Shown here one piece after another: positions 12,323-23,555 of a stretch of DNA of 64,000 nucleotides; positions within the stretch are counted from its first letter, which is position 1, and each line of letters opens with the position of its first letter. The notes under the pieces are model-generated. The model saw only the letters and a list, made by a program, of their open reading frames with translations. It was not told the DNA's origin and did no database searches. The position numbers and the translations under genes were made by a program. The stretch spans positions 1 to 64,000 of the forward strand of contig JAGEMR010000004.1 in assembly GCA_021030915.1 (NCBI GenBank), read 5' to 3'. This stretch comes from Astrothelium macrocarpum. Lineage: Eukaryota; Ascomycota; Dothideomycetes; Trypetheliales; Trypetheliaceae.

Positions 12323-13264
12323 TCATACAGGACTTGCTGAGGACTCACCAAAAGCTCGTAGGCGTTTTTGCTCGATTTCGTCCTTCATAATTCTCTCCAT
12401 TTCAGTAACCTTCGATTGCCCAACTGTTGCGCCCTTAGAACCAAGTCGCCTCTTTTTTGAGCTCGCAAAGACATTATGTGGTGCAGTTCGTTTGTCCGCA
12501 CCAGCAGCTTGGGCCTGATGCTTCGGAACCCGATTGTCAGGTACGCGACTGAGATCGAATGTGAACTTCTGCATGCCTCTCGTCTCCAAAGGAGTTGCTT
12601 CATCATCCTGCTTTGTATCTTGGTGATCCTCCTCGCTCCCAGGCTTCTCCACTTCGGCATCCTTTTTTTTGCCAAGCTCTTTCAATCTGCGCTCGAATTT
12701 CTGCTTGTTCACGTTCCTCGTCTCCGCGTTGCTCCTTCTTCTGTCTGCGTATCGCATCTTCTCGTCAAATCGCCTCTGGACTCCTATTTATAAATGCGAT
12801 TTCTAATCCCTTCTCCGTCTCTGTGACTCGACATATTCCCTCACGACCGAGATATTTGACAAAATCGGTGAGACTTGACCATTGCGTCGAATTCATGCGG
12901 GTGTGATTTTTATCCTCAATAAATTGATTATAAAATGTGTTTGCTGAAATGCTCTTTTCACCGTGTGTAATGTGGAGGAGAGTGATGAAGTCGTGTTTGA
13001 AGTCCTGTGAAAAGGAGGCGATTGCCTTCCTCGAATCTTCTCCAATTAGTTGCATCTTTCGGACATGGGATTCTGACTTCTCATTAGTTGTGATAATCTG
13101 ATGCCGATATATAGATACATACCTGACAAGGTATGCTGTTTGAACGCAATCTCATCGCGACACTGCTTTAAGCAAACCTGGCAATACCAACGGAGACGTT
13201 GTAAACCTTTGGATTTCATTCGATCGGACAGCCATTTGGAGCTGCCAGCTTCTGCGCGTGGCAT
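12323..13264 (-). pseudogene. KIN17: KIN17 homologue interrupted by a stop codon and a frameshift
   Basis: Exon 1 (13264-13123) encodes the MPRAEAGSSKWLSDRMKSKG start and the CxxC zinc-finger part (CQVCLKQCRDE). A 50-nt intron (13122-13073) follows. Exon 2 encodes the winged-helix core with FVKYLGREGICRVTETEKG, typical of Kin17, a nuclear nucleic-acid-binding protein linked to replication, repair and splicing. After SPEAI the frame meets TGA at 12765-12767 where the family has Arg. The same frame then continues with conserved sequence (REDAIRRQKKEQRGDEEREQ). At an A8 run (12663-12670) the conserved frame shifts by one; the C-terminal NVFASSKK and MERIMKDE blocks are in the new frame. Identity is certain. 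The two lesions mean a decayed gene or sequence errors. Confidence 0.75.
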
Positions 13265-14762
13265 CGCGAATGCTGTGGGAGAGCTGAAATCGCATTTATA
13301 AAGATGTGAGACTGATTCCGCCTTATGAACTTGGACGTTGTTGAGATGGATGTACCAACGACAGTGACAGAGCCTTAACGAGAAATTACTAGAAGAGCTC
13401 CAGACACGCACGTGACTAGTTTTGAGACCCTAAATTAAGATCTCGTTTTATAATTATTCGTAGCACTTGAAACTCCACCAGCGCCCGTCACATATGCTGT
13501 AAACGATGGACTTTTCCGATACTCCTTCAAAGCGCATGTCTCACAGAAGTAGTAAATACATTTTGTCACCATTGGATCTTAAACAAATTTTTGCGGACGA
13601 AGCAGGCGGATGGTATTTTCTTCAACATTTCTTCTTCTGGACCCTGCGACATGACATTCTCGTTCTTGTCCTTAGAACTGTGGGCTTTCTGATTCTCGTT
13701 AAGCTGCCAGCATTGCTTGTAATCTATGCAAAGCGCTGAAATTGGCCTTGTTACATGCATCCTTGCTCCCTTTCAGAGTAAATACTGTTTGGTCCGCAAT
13801 ATTTACAAAGCACTTGAAATCCTGACGCGTACGTCGCCACCACAGCCACGGCCTTTTTCTCTTCACTTGACCCCGTACCGAAGAATTCCCCGAGACTTCC
13901 CGTTGCCTCTACATCTTACCAGTAGATCGGACACAGGATAGTTGTACTTCACAATGATTGGTTTTGCAGGATGCCCACCAGGAACGAAGAATCGTAGAAA
14001 TCAAGCAGCAGCATCTACGTCAATACAAGGTGTGAGAGCTATCTTCGATTTCCAAAGCTCAATATGCGAGGTCAGGGCATTCTGAGACGACCTTCCTTTC
14101 GGATTGAATGTTACATCTCTTTGAACAATATCTTACTAACAAATAAACGGAATACATGTAAGATAATGTTAAACTCTCACTATTTTGGAAACTTGTTATC
14201 TTTTCAACAAGAAAGCACAATCTTTTTCAGATTCAAATCTCAAAGACTAGATTTTGTAATAGCAGATGAAGAGACAGGAGAAAACTTGAATCCTTCTGCT
14301 AGGAAACAAAATTGCCTTATGCAAGGAATGTGTTCCTCCCAGTAACGAACAAAACACAGCCCAACAGTAATGAATGAAGCACAGCAATAGCATTATATCC
14401 CAGTTCAATACTCCAGTCATATCTTAACCCACGCAGAATTCCATAAGACGCTTTTCTCTCCTAGAGCAGATCCAATTATGTGAATTCGGTTTTCGAGTAA
14501 TAAAACTTCATCGACACTACGCCGTAAACCCAAGCGACCGTGAACGACCCAGCCTCTGGCACTGGCCCTCTATTATCTTCCGTTAGTCTGTTTGACGATT
14601 TCTAAGTCGGGTTCCATTTCGAGAGGCTCTCAACAAATTTTTGGGTCAATCCTTGGGATGACTTGCGTGCCTACACCTTAGCAGTCATTCCTTTCTACAG
14701 CTGTGTATGTGGATCCAGAGCAAACAAGACAAAAAATGGAATGTTAAACCAACCCAGAGAAC
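13265..14762. other. Intergenic, 1.5 kb
   Basis: This is upstream of KIN17 and downstream of the nuclease-like gene. Several short frames exist (for example 13506-13739 on the plus strand, 77 codons with one hydrophobic stretch), but none looks conserved. No RNA gene is seen. Confidence 0.5.
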
Positions 14763-16127
14763 CTAGCTCTTGTTTCTCTTTCCTTTCCTCCAACCCTCCT
14801 GATCAGTCGGATCTTCTCTTGCCTTTCGCTTATCTAGCCTACTAGACCTTCTGTTTGGAGTCGATGGAAATGACGTCTCCTGTGTCTTCTTAGGTCTATG
14901 AGGTTGTTTGATCGTGTCCAGTGTAGCAGAAACTTGGGAAAGGGGAGATTTATTTGAATCGCTGTGTCTTGATTGTGAACGAGACTGAGTTTCTGATATC
15001 GCCTCCTTGTTACCTTTCCGGCTTTTGCGAGACCGGTCTTGATCTATTGATCCGAATCGAGTCCGACTTTTATCCGAGACATTTGAACGAAAATTGCTGA
15101 TAGTCGTGCTGAAACTGGCAAAGTCTTGGTCGTCTCTGTCATTGACAATGAATGACGGGTTCTTCGATGTGACTGTGGTACTGGTCTCTACCACAGAATC
15201 CTGCCGAAGTGATTCGGAATCATTTTCATCCTCCTTCTCTAATGCACAATACTGCGCAAGAATTGATCGACGTTTCGCCGCCAGCTTATGTAGCCACCAT
15301 AGTGCTTCATTTACCGATAAATTGCTGTATTGCTCTGTCTCGTTTTCGTCCGCTCCTTGCCCGTTCTCCATGGGTATTGAAACAAACTCCACCTTTCCAG
15401 CCTTTTGCAGCATTTCTTCGGTTACATGTTCCATGGGAGATACATCTGAATCATCAACAAGCCCAATCCTCATAATGACTGTCTCCTTATCAGACATCAA
15501 ATGCCCATATCTAACTCCTAGCAAAGCACAGTAAGTAAATACCTGCGCTAGAGGCCAGTACCATCTCGGAATTCTTTGTTGGTTAAAATCTCCTAACACG
15601 ATGTCGTCCGATTTGAATTTGTAATACACTTTAGTATCGCCAGGCAAAACACTGGTCGGAAATTTTTTAGGTGTCTGTTGTAGTAAATGCTTTTGGTCAT
15701 CCATGATCCCTGCCCAATCTGGCTCGAATGGTTTTTTTGGACCTGGAAGTTCCTTTGCTTTTTCGCCGGGCACCATAGAGATACGCCTTTCTGCTGGCTC
15801 ATGCTCTTGAGTTTCTTCTAGGGCATTCTGAATCATAGCCCGATTGTTTTCAACGAAAAACCCGGAAAGAGCCTTTTCATTTCTTACAGACACTTCGCTT
15901 GGATACTCCACCACGCCTCGATTTTCTCTGCGACTGAGCTGGTCTCCATACAGTTTGCGAAATGTTTCGACGTTGAATCCTTCCCACTTCTCGATAGTTT
16001 TAGGGCGGAAGTAATGTTTGCTGCGTGTGTTCGATTTCGATTTCTTCTTTCCCTCCTCGTTGGTCTCAGCGCATTCTACTTTCGTATTCCTGTGTCTCAA
16101 GTACGTAAGCAGTGAAGTTTCTGTCAT
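14763..16127 (-). CDS. Fungal protein with PD-(D/E)XK nuclease-like core
   Basis: Single exon of 454 residues from the first ATG (16127). The N-terminus is basic. The segment EPDWAG (PD at about 136-137), about 27 residues later LPGDTK (D164, K166), then W-PLAQVFTYC...VRYGHLMSDKE, follows the order of a lineage-expanded fungal family with a PD-(D/E)XK restriction-endonuclease-like fold: PD, then D-x-K, then a conserved Q and a RYG/TDxE strand. The last about 150 residues are Ser/Arg/Lys-rich, disordered and end in basic clusters that could act as nuclear localisation signals. The function is unknown; nuclease activity is inferred from the motif only. It is divergent from the Fta2-like gene across a 696-bp shared upstream region. 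Confidence 0.7.
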   Translation of the reverse strand: MTETSLLTYLRHRNTKVECAETNEEGKKKSKSNTRSKHYFRPKTIEKWEGFNVETFRKLYGDQLSRRENRGVVEYPSEVSVRNEKALSGFFVENNRAMIQNALEETQEHEPAERRISMVPGEKAKELPGPKKPFEPDWAGIMDDQKHLLQQTPKKFPTSVLPGDTKVYYKFKSDDIVLGDFNQQRIPRWYWPLAQVFTYCALLGVRYGHLMSDKETVIMRIGLVDDSDVSPMEHVTEEMLQKAGKVEFVSIPMENGQGADENETEQYSNLSVNEALWWLHKLAAKRRSILAQYCALEKEDENDSESLRQDSVVETSTTVTSKNPSFIVNDRDDQDFASFSTTISNFRSNVSDKSRTRFGSIDQDRSRKSRKGNKEAISETQSRSQSRHSDSNKSPLSQVSATLDTIKQPHRPKKTQETSFPSTPNRRSSRLDKRKAREDPTDQEGWRKGKRNKS

Positions 16128-16823
16128 GGGTGACACTATGAGGATGTATCAAAGCTTGGGCAAAACATAAAGGAGGCTATATTGTGCGCAGTTCAACGAT
16201 TCTACATTGCTGTGACTCATGCAACTGGAACATGTTATCTCCATGCGATAATGTATGATTGCCTATTGATGCAGCCTCGCAACTTGCCAGCTCAACTGTG
16301 CATTTCACCTCGCCAGGCTCTCATCATCTTCCCCGCCAATCTACTTACCTAACTAAGATAAGATGCACACCGCTGACCTGCCGGCGATAGCTAACGTAAC
16401 ATTTGCTCAAATCATACCAGGATAAGTTCGTTCAAACAAAAGCCCATATCATGGAGTTCTTGCAAGATTCTACGATAAATGAAGTCCAACTGGTCGAGAG
16501 ACACGACGTTGATCAGTAGTCATGGCGCAAAGGGTCTCATAAGGATCTGGGTGAGGTATGGTACTCTATCTCGCTAGCTGGCGGCCCATGACTAGCGTGG
16601 ACGATTCTTGAACTCTATAGGTAGTATGTGCTTTATCCATTAAATCAATTGAGCATGGATCCAGGGAATGAGCTGTTACATACACGTTAGCCATCAACCC
16701 CAGGCTGGCGGTGTGGGGGCATTCATTGAAACTACCCGCTAACCCCCACTTGCATTTCTGCCTTATTTAAAGTATTGTTCGCCTTATTCCAACGATTGCT
16801 TTTACGAGTTCATCGACTTGCGT
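16128..16823. promoter_or_regulatory. Shared divergent upstream region of nuclease-like and Fta2-like genes
   Basis: This 696-bp stretch separates two head-to-head genes and must hold both promoters. GATA-type sites (for example within ctaagataagatgc near 16350-16365) are visible. No reading frame in it looks real. Confidence 0.5.
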
Positions 16824-17875
16824 ATGGGTCGTCGCAAAGGCAGAATCAAATCTTCAGGTCCTTCGAGGACGAGAAGACAACTTTCCACCTCGGCACCGGA
16901 GTCTCCTGACAGACCACTTCCGCCGGGCATTGGTGGGCCCAAGCTCCATGGCTTTAAACCTGAAAGCCCTAAAATCCGGTTCGAAAGCCTGCTGAATCCA
17001 CCTACGGATATAGAGCCTTCTTCATCCAATGATAGCAGCACCAGTGGTGGGGATGGGTATGTGTTCAAAGCCCTGATTGACTCAAAAGTATACGCCATCA
17101 AGTTAGTAAGTCGGTCACTTCATAGCCCGAAACCTGTAATTGAATATTTCAGTTTAAGTTCTTCGATATTACAAAATCGCGAGCAGCGCTCAATTATTCT
17201 ATGATTGGTCAAGCACCTAGTGACGAAGATTTTCGAGCCAACAGAGACCCTTTCTATGCTGAGTGCCGGGCATACGGGCTCATTGAAGAGTTTAATAGGA
17301 AGCAGCGGCATAGAAAAACCCAGGAGATTATAGCCGTGCCTTGCCATGGATATATCTTTATCTCACAAGACGATGAAGATAGCATCAGCAAGCAGCCCCA
17401 ATTCCAATCTCTTAATTGGAGACGTTCTGAACAAGATATTGGAAAGCCTATTCGAGCAATCATTAAAGATTTCATTTCCACTGAGCCTGTGAATACCAAA
17501 ATTCGATCTGTGAAGCGCATGTTAACCGATTTGCGCAGACTGCACGAGATTGGCATCTACGTGATGGATGTCTGCGAACGTAATTACTGTGGCGGTCTGC
17601 TTGTGGACTTTGGATCTGCTCACACGGAGCCGAGCTGTATTCTTCGAGCATTCCCAGAATGGATTGCTGGAACGGAAAAAATTTTGGATTTCCCAGATTT
17701 TGATGACATGATCAAAGAACTGGGCATTAAGACGCAGGTTCGGGCTTGGAAAAACGAAAATTTGCACATACGTACACGCGCACAGCGCAGACGGTCCAGT
17801 GCAAGTGAAAAACTGGTGGAACTTGATCAGTCAGGAAAGAAAGCCAGGGTTACCGGAAATGTCAGATCAAAATAG
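16824..17875 (+). CDS. Fta2-like (kinetochore Sim4 complex subunit FTA2 family), kinase-fold-like
   Basis: Exons 16824-17105 and 17153-17875, with a 47-nt GT-AG intron, give 334 residues. After a basic Ser/Pro-rich N-terminus (1-70) comes a G-x-V-F-K-A...YAIKLFKFFD segment resembling a kinase glycine loop and VAIK lysine. DPFYAECRAYG follows (about 126-136), then LHEIGIYVMDVCERNY (about 224-239) and LVDFGSA (about 244-250), which mimic the HRD-N and DFG positions. This is the pattern of the fungal FTA2 domain family, named from the fission-yeast Sim4 kinetochore complex, but heavily expanded in filamentous fungi where most members have no known role. Catalysis is doubtful because the HRD arginine is replaced. 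The tail is basic. Confidence 0.75.
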
Positions 17876-18784
17876 TGTTGTCGTTTCCCTTGATTCAGCC
17901 TCTTCATCTTGTTTTCTGTGTTTCGTTCTTAGTGTTTTAGGAAATCACCTGATGATACCTCTTAAATCGAATATGAAATCAGCATTGGTAGGTTCTTTGA
18001 GTATCCTCTACATATATCAGGGCTATAATTCCCTAGTATTGATGGCATGAATAGTTATAGGCACTTCGATGGATCTGAAGCAATGATTTGGTGTGATGGG
18101 ATTCTTCTGGATAAAGCTTCGGTAATTTCTCGTTTCCTTGTATGTGCCATTGCGTTGAGCTTACAGAGAACCCAAACCACAAGACCCAATTACAAAACTT
18201 GTCTGCAATATCTAGAGACTTCACAAAATAAGACAGTATTCGGTCGCTATTATAAATGCCGCAAGGAACGAAAAGTCTAGCAATTCACGCAATTTTGAAG
18301 GGCTGAAAGCAACTCATGGAAAGCTCACCGAGTATCATGCGGACATCAAGATTAGTACGCTCTCGAACTTCCAAGTTTGAAGCTGCAGTGAACCTCGTCC
18401 TGGGATTGCTTTTGCTTTCGGACTCCTTATTCTAGGACTGACCCTGTCCTAGGACACTTTTTCCTAAGACCATTTTGACCCCGGGACACCTCACCTCAGA
18501 ACTATTCCTGCCTCAGTACTCTATGTTCCAAGATACCTTAATGTATAAACACATATATGTCCAGACTTCTGTGCTTATTGTCCAGGTACCTGATACTGGC
18601 ACTTGCTTTTTTTCTTTCTTTTTTTTTTCTGATGAAGTCAACGCTCTCTATAGAATGTGGGGTTCAATAATCAATATGTGGCGCTGCAAGGCTGGCGTTG
18701 ACGGCTCGCTCGCTTGATCTCCATCAATGATGCCGACCGCTCTGTCGATTTGTACATTCTATATAAATTAGGCTTCAGGACTAA
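17876..18784. other. Intergenic upstream of ankyrin gene
   Basis: No gene is seen. A 7-bp inverted repeat (18432-18438 / 18446-18452, arms CTAGGAC) and a T-rich run near 18606-18630 are the only structures noted. Confidence 0.5.
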
Positions 18785-20398
18785 ATGGATCCAGTCAGTG
18801 TGACTACGTCCGTCATCTCTGTCGCTGGCGCCATTTACACGGGCCATGAGCGAATCTCAAAATTCGTGGTATTCGTCCGAAATGCACCGAAAGAGCTAGA
18901 AGGACTCCGCTCCCGAGCAGGAAGTCTCAATAGCCTTGTTGCGAACCTTAAGCAGGCATTGGAGGAGAGTGTAATCCGCAAGGTCGTCAAGCAAGATGAT
19001 TTGGCGCTCAGCCATGTGAGAACGCTGAATGCGCCGTTGAAGGCTATAGAGTGCACGCTTGATGAAGTGACGAATAAGCTCACAAGTCAATACCGGCCTA
19101 CAACCAGTAAGAAGGCCTACAAGATACGCCGGCAGTACTATTTCAGTACCAGTGACTGGAAGGACCTACAAGCAAGATTGAACTTCTACGTCCAGGTTCT
19201 CAGTGCATCAATGCAAGGCCTGAATACGTGCGTTCTTGGCCTCTATACCCACCTCAGCCTCAATGCTACAGCATTGCTGGCACCCTTTCAACCTTTAATG
19301 TGCTAGTCGTCGTCAGCGCCCCAAGCAAAGACCCAGCAAGAACCCTCCGCACCTATGCCCAATCTATCCTTGAAGCCCCAGAAAGTCAAAGGGACTACCA
19401 ACTCACGCTCTCCCCTCTTCCCAGCCCCACTGGCGATCCACCTTCCGCTCTCCTCTTAGACGAGCGTCACCTCCTTGCAAAGGAATTGCGCTTGCAACAA
19501 GAACTCTTGCAGGCGGCGCGGAGTGGTGACTATCTCGATGTCTCCCTCCTCCTTAGCGACGGTGCGGAAACGGAGCGGACGGAAGAAAGTGATGGGATGA
19601 CAGCCCTACACTTAGTAGCTCAACATGGCCATCTTCGCGTCGCAGAACTCCTACTCGAGGCGGGCGCAGACATTGAAGCCAAAAACGATGCATTTGGCGA
19701 TGACTGGATCGTTCGCACAGAAAGGGTCGCACGGCCTCCATCTGGGCTGCAGCAGGGCGCGATTGCCCGCGCAACCAAGAACGCATGTATCGGCTGTTGT
19801 TGAATAAGGGTGCCAATGTGAACGTAGGAAATGATTTTGCTCGCAAAGCGCTTCAAGAGGCGTCGATGAGTGTGCGTTTTCATGATGCTGATCACGTGCC
19901 GCCATGGAATTGTTGCTCGAGCGTGGCGCCCATGTCAATGCGTACGAGATGGATAACTGGACGGTGCTGACCGAGTGCGGGCTCTATGGGAATGGAGAGG
20001 TTGCGGAGCTCCTGCTTGCTCATCGCGCCCAGGTTGATTGCAAACCTGGGAACGACGATCCCCCAATTGACAGTAACCCTGATTTGAGAGAGAGACCTTA
20101 CGAGACCCCACTCGTTGCTTGCGGCGAGTGGAGTTGGGATGAGGAGTCGATTTGTTTGTTGCTGGATAAAAGGATAGATGTAGAAAGTAAAAATAAGTAC
20201 GATAAGACGATAGCAGAGCTAGCGTTTGATGCCAAACGTGGTGTTGTACTTGATAAGTTGGATGAGATGAATAACTTGCGACAAAAGGAGTTCAAGGTTG
20301 CGAGAAGAGAAATGAAAGCTAGGTTTGTAGAAGCTTATACACATGACAATAAGATAGACGAAAAGCCTCGTAAGAGGGCCATTTTTGTAGTAAAGTGA
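18785..20398 (+). pseudogene. STAND-type N-terminal domain plus ankyrin repeats, with two apparent frameshifts
   Basis: Exon 1 (18785-19227) begins MDPVSVTTSVISVAGAIYTG and matches the fungal N-terminal domain of STAND proteins. A predicted 89-nt intron (19228-19316) restores the frame. Ankyrin repeats follow: DGMTALHLVAQHGHLRVAELLLEAGADIEAKND, then MYRLLLNKGANVN in the next frame, then MELLLERGAHVN (from 19904) in a third, continuing to the stop at 20398. Around 19720 (GAAAGGG) and around 19898 (GTGCCGCC) one extra base at each site would give a continuous repeat protein of about 500 residues. The architecture suggests an innate-immunity or non-self-recognition type protein without a visible NACHT/NB-ARC domain. 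It is either a broken gene or has two sequence errors. Confidence 0.65.
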
Positions 20399-20693
20399 TA
20401 AATGAAGGAGAGCGCATTTCTGCTAAATAGAAGATGGGAAGAATACAAACCTACTAATCTCTCGGCACGGCGGGGTTTTTGCTACAGCAATGGATCAGTT
20501 GGGCATCCCCTCGAACATCATTCCACCTCCTATTGGTCTGGAAAATGAGCCTGGGCGCCCCCCAATCTAATTTATAAATTTCATAGTACAGTGAATCTAC
20601 TTAGCAAGAGCAAAAAGCGTCAATTTCACAATCTTATTCATCTACTCCCTCTCCCTTCCCCTTCCTCCCCTCTTCCTCCTCTCTCATCCCTCC

Positions 20694-22900
20694 TCAAGCC
20701 ACCCTCCTTACATCAACCAATCCCTCCCACCCCAACACCACCCACCCATCCTCCGTCCTCTCCTCCCCCTCAAACCCCTCCTCATCCCTCCCCGCCACCG
20801 CCAACACCACCCTCCCGCCCTCCACGCCCTCCACCCTCCCCGTCCGCCACGGGCCCACGCCAGGCGTCCAATTCGCGCCAAGCTCGAGGCGGCGAAACGC
20901 GATGACGGCGCCGGGGGTGGGCGTCGCGACGGGGGGCAGGGCGGCCGGGTCGGCAGGGAGAGCGGGGAGATCCTCAGCGTCTTTTTCGGGGGCGGTGGTG
21001 CGGGGCGCGCGGGGGGCGAGGAGACGCCGGGATTTTGCTGGGGGACACCCCGCAGCGAGATCCGCGTCGTCGGCGGCGAGGCGCGCCAGCTGCCGCTTCT
21101 CGCCGCGGTTGGCGGCGCGGTAGGGGAATGGGGGGATGCGGGGAGTGAGACGGGGGTTTGCGCACTCGACGGCGCGGAGCTTGATTTTCGCGCGCCAGTC
21201 CTGCGGCGCGGCTTCTTCCGCGGATTGGGGGGGCCCCAGAAGTGCTGAGGGCTGTTTTGAGAGAGCGGAGGACCGGGTGGGGGTGGATGGCTGCACCGCA
21301 GGCATGGGGGCGCTTGCGGGCGCTGGTGGCGCGCTGGTGGGTGCTGGTGATGTGTGGGGAGCCCCGGTCCGATTTCTGAGATCCTCTGGCACGCGCTGGC
21401 CGAGGCTCGAGAATATGAAGCGTTGGGAAGCTGCAATGTCGAGTTTGGCGCGGCGGGCTTGGGCTTTGCTTGGGTCATTGCTGGAGCCGAATGATGCGGA
21501 GGCACTGGACTCTGGAGCTTTGTCGTTGCGTTTAATGTGGTCTTCTTTGGGAGACATGATGTGGTCTTCTTCAGAGTGATTGAATGATTCTGATGATCCG
21601 GACGTAGATGCAGAAGCAGATGTGGATGTAGATGTGGATGCAGATGTGGATGTAGATGTGGATGCAGGTGTGTGGTGGTGGTGTTTGTGAGAGGTTGAAG
21701 CTTTTGGAGAGGAGTCAAGTTCTTCACTTTCGAACGTGTTATTTTCGTGTAAAGTGTCATCACCGTTCGACTTTCCCAAGTGTTCAACAGTATTCAACAC
21801 CGCACCCGGAGATATCGATTGCAAGAGCCGATCAAGGTCCGCGAATTTCGCATCTGTAGGCAACTCACCCCGTTGCTTGTAATATTGCATCTTGGTATGC
21901 ATTTTTCTTCTCCAATTTCTCTTTTTAGTAACACTGCTTCCTGTTCTGGGAGCATTCTGACTTTGACGAGTATCTTTGGATGCGTTTGATTCTACTAATT
22001 GCGGTGGGCTAGTGGAGTCGTTACCACTTGATGCTCCGTGTTGGCCATTCGTCGTTGGGGAAGCCTCATCCTCAGAGCTATCTGTACTGGAAGAAGAATC
22101 ACCAGAAGAATCAGACGATATGTCAGATTCGGAGCTGCTGGATATATCGGTATCTTCAGTCTCTTCATCGTCAATATCTCCATTGGAAGGCACATAATCT
22201 TCTGACTCTTCATCGTCCAAGGCAGCCTGTAGCAGTAACTGCTCCTGCTCATGAGCATCGTCAGAGAAAAGGACCTGAGGTCCATAGGTAGATCCATCCG
22301 TGAGTTGTAGCTGAATGTCTTCACCATTGCTGTACCCATCACCATTTTGCCCAGTGCCTTGATGTGAATCCACTAATTCCGGCCCAGAATCGCTTGCCTG
22401 AGTACCAGCGATAGCATCCTCATTACTGTTGGCTGCTGTTGGCAAAATCGAACGACGACTTGGTATACGAACTTGTGGTCTTGTAGGGCGCCTCAAATAA
22501 GGTCGACCAAAAGGAATGCCGTCATAAAGATGTCTACCGTCAGACGTGATTTGACGACGACCTGAAAGTGTTTGGGCACGTAATTCGTTCGCGTATAATG
22601 GACGTATACTGTCAAAATCATTAGCATTTTGCTCGAAGGTGTAACCAAGAGGCATACATACACGATGCTATCATCTTCCTTTAGGAGCTGCTGGGCCGTA
22701 GAAAAGTGCAGGCATTCAAACTTGCCAAGCTGGACAACATAATCCTCTAAACCCCATTCGCCCGACTCAAGCGGTACCACGTTGTTGACATCCTCGAGAA
22801 GCTGAAATACAGTTGTCGGACGTGTCTGTGCATCTGGCAATGCCCAAAGGATATTCACAGGCGGCAGCTCATGCCGGTGAATACTGAGTTGGATTCGCAT
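20694..22900 (-). CDS. Coilin-like protein (Cajal-body scaffold homologue)
   Basis: Exon 1 (22900-22662) and exon 2 (22608-20694), joined over a 53-nt intron, encode 717 residues. The N-terminus (1-110) begins MRIQLSIHRHELPPVNILW, contains GLEDYVVQLGKFECLH and ends near GIPFGRPYLRRPTRP; it resembles the ubiquitin-like self-association domain of coilin. The middle is acidic and Ser-rich, then KKRNWRRKMHTKMQYYKQRG. The C-terminal about 75 residues start PGAVIAFRRLELGANWTPGVG and match the atypical Tudor domain of coilin (compare the human and plant pattern IAF/Y-LEL-S---P-V). Coilin organises snRNP/snoRNP maturation in the nucleus. A TST/SAS simple repeat lies within the acidic part. Assignment rests on domain pattern, not on a computed alignment. 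Confidence 0.72.
21597..21668. repeat. Coding GATGTA/GATGTG microsatellite in the coilin-like gene
   Basis: A hexanucleotide-based repeat (variants of gatgta, gatgtg, gatgca) encodes alternating Thr/Ser/Ala residues on the minus strand. It falls in a disordered spacer and probably varies in length between strains. Confidence 0.75.
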
Positions 22901-23555
22901 GGTTGCTGCTGATCTATGGGCTGTTCTTCTAGGGTATTGGGTGAATTGTGGTGTGGGCTCGAGGTGAGTTGGTGAAAAAAATTGATGGCGATGATGAAGA
23001 GTGCATGCACAATTGCGGAAGGCGCGCACGTTTCCGTGATTGCCTGGTGAACACCACTTTGCGGCGTCCAAAGTGAAGGCCGTGCAAGCTCGTGACAGGA
23101 GTCATAATAAACAGCGTCACAGCGGCGAAAGCAACTAGAGGTCGTTTGATTCACGATGATCTATAGAGCATTTGTGTGGTTGCGGAACAAGTAACGCGGA
23201 AGTTGAGACGAGACCTCCGAGACTGCGCGGCTAATGCACGTTGATTGGCCATATCAACATCTTTCCTCAACCATGGGTCAAGAATGCCTATGCATATAGA
23301 GTTTAATAACAATTCCACCATCAAATACTTTAATCTATTGGAGATCAGAAGCATGCGCTTTCGTGGGACTCTTGTTAAGCTCATTCTTTATATACAATCA
23401 ACTTAGACTATGCCATTCCACGTTGCATGTTTTTGTAACATCTTAGAAATGCTCATGACTGCAAAATTTGCTTCCAACGGGATCAATAGTGGGTATACCC
23501 GATACCATGTCTATCGCCGAACGCCCAAATCATGGTTGCACGGAAGCAGAAATCC
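22901..23555. other. Intergenic: coilin-like promoter and RPA43 3' flank
   Basis: Both flanking genes are on the minus strand. No other feature is seen. Confidence 0.5.

Noticed and set aside
12079..12351. Minus-strand frame as last exon of KIN17
   Set aside because: It overlaps a possible gtgagt donor, but its sequence has no KIN17 C-terminal features.
20591..20905. Pro/Ser-rich plus-strand frame
   Set aside because: Antisense of the GC-rich end of the coilin-like gene; no independent evidence.
20708..21787. Minus-strand 359-codon frame
   Set aside because: Second frame of the coilin-like gene, low complexity His/Pro/Arg; the coilin frame is the one with domains.
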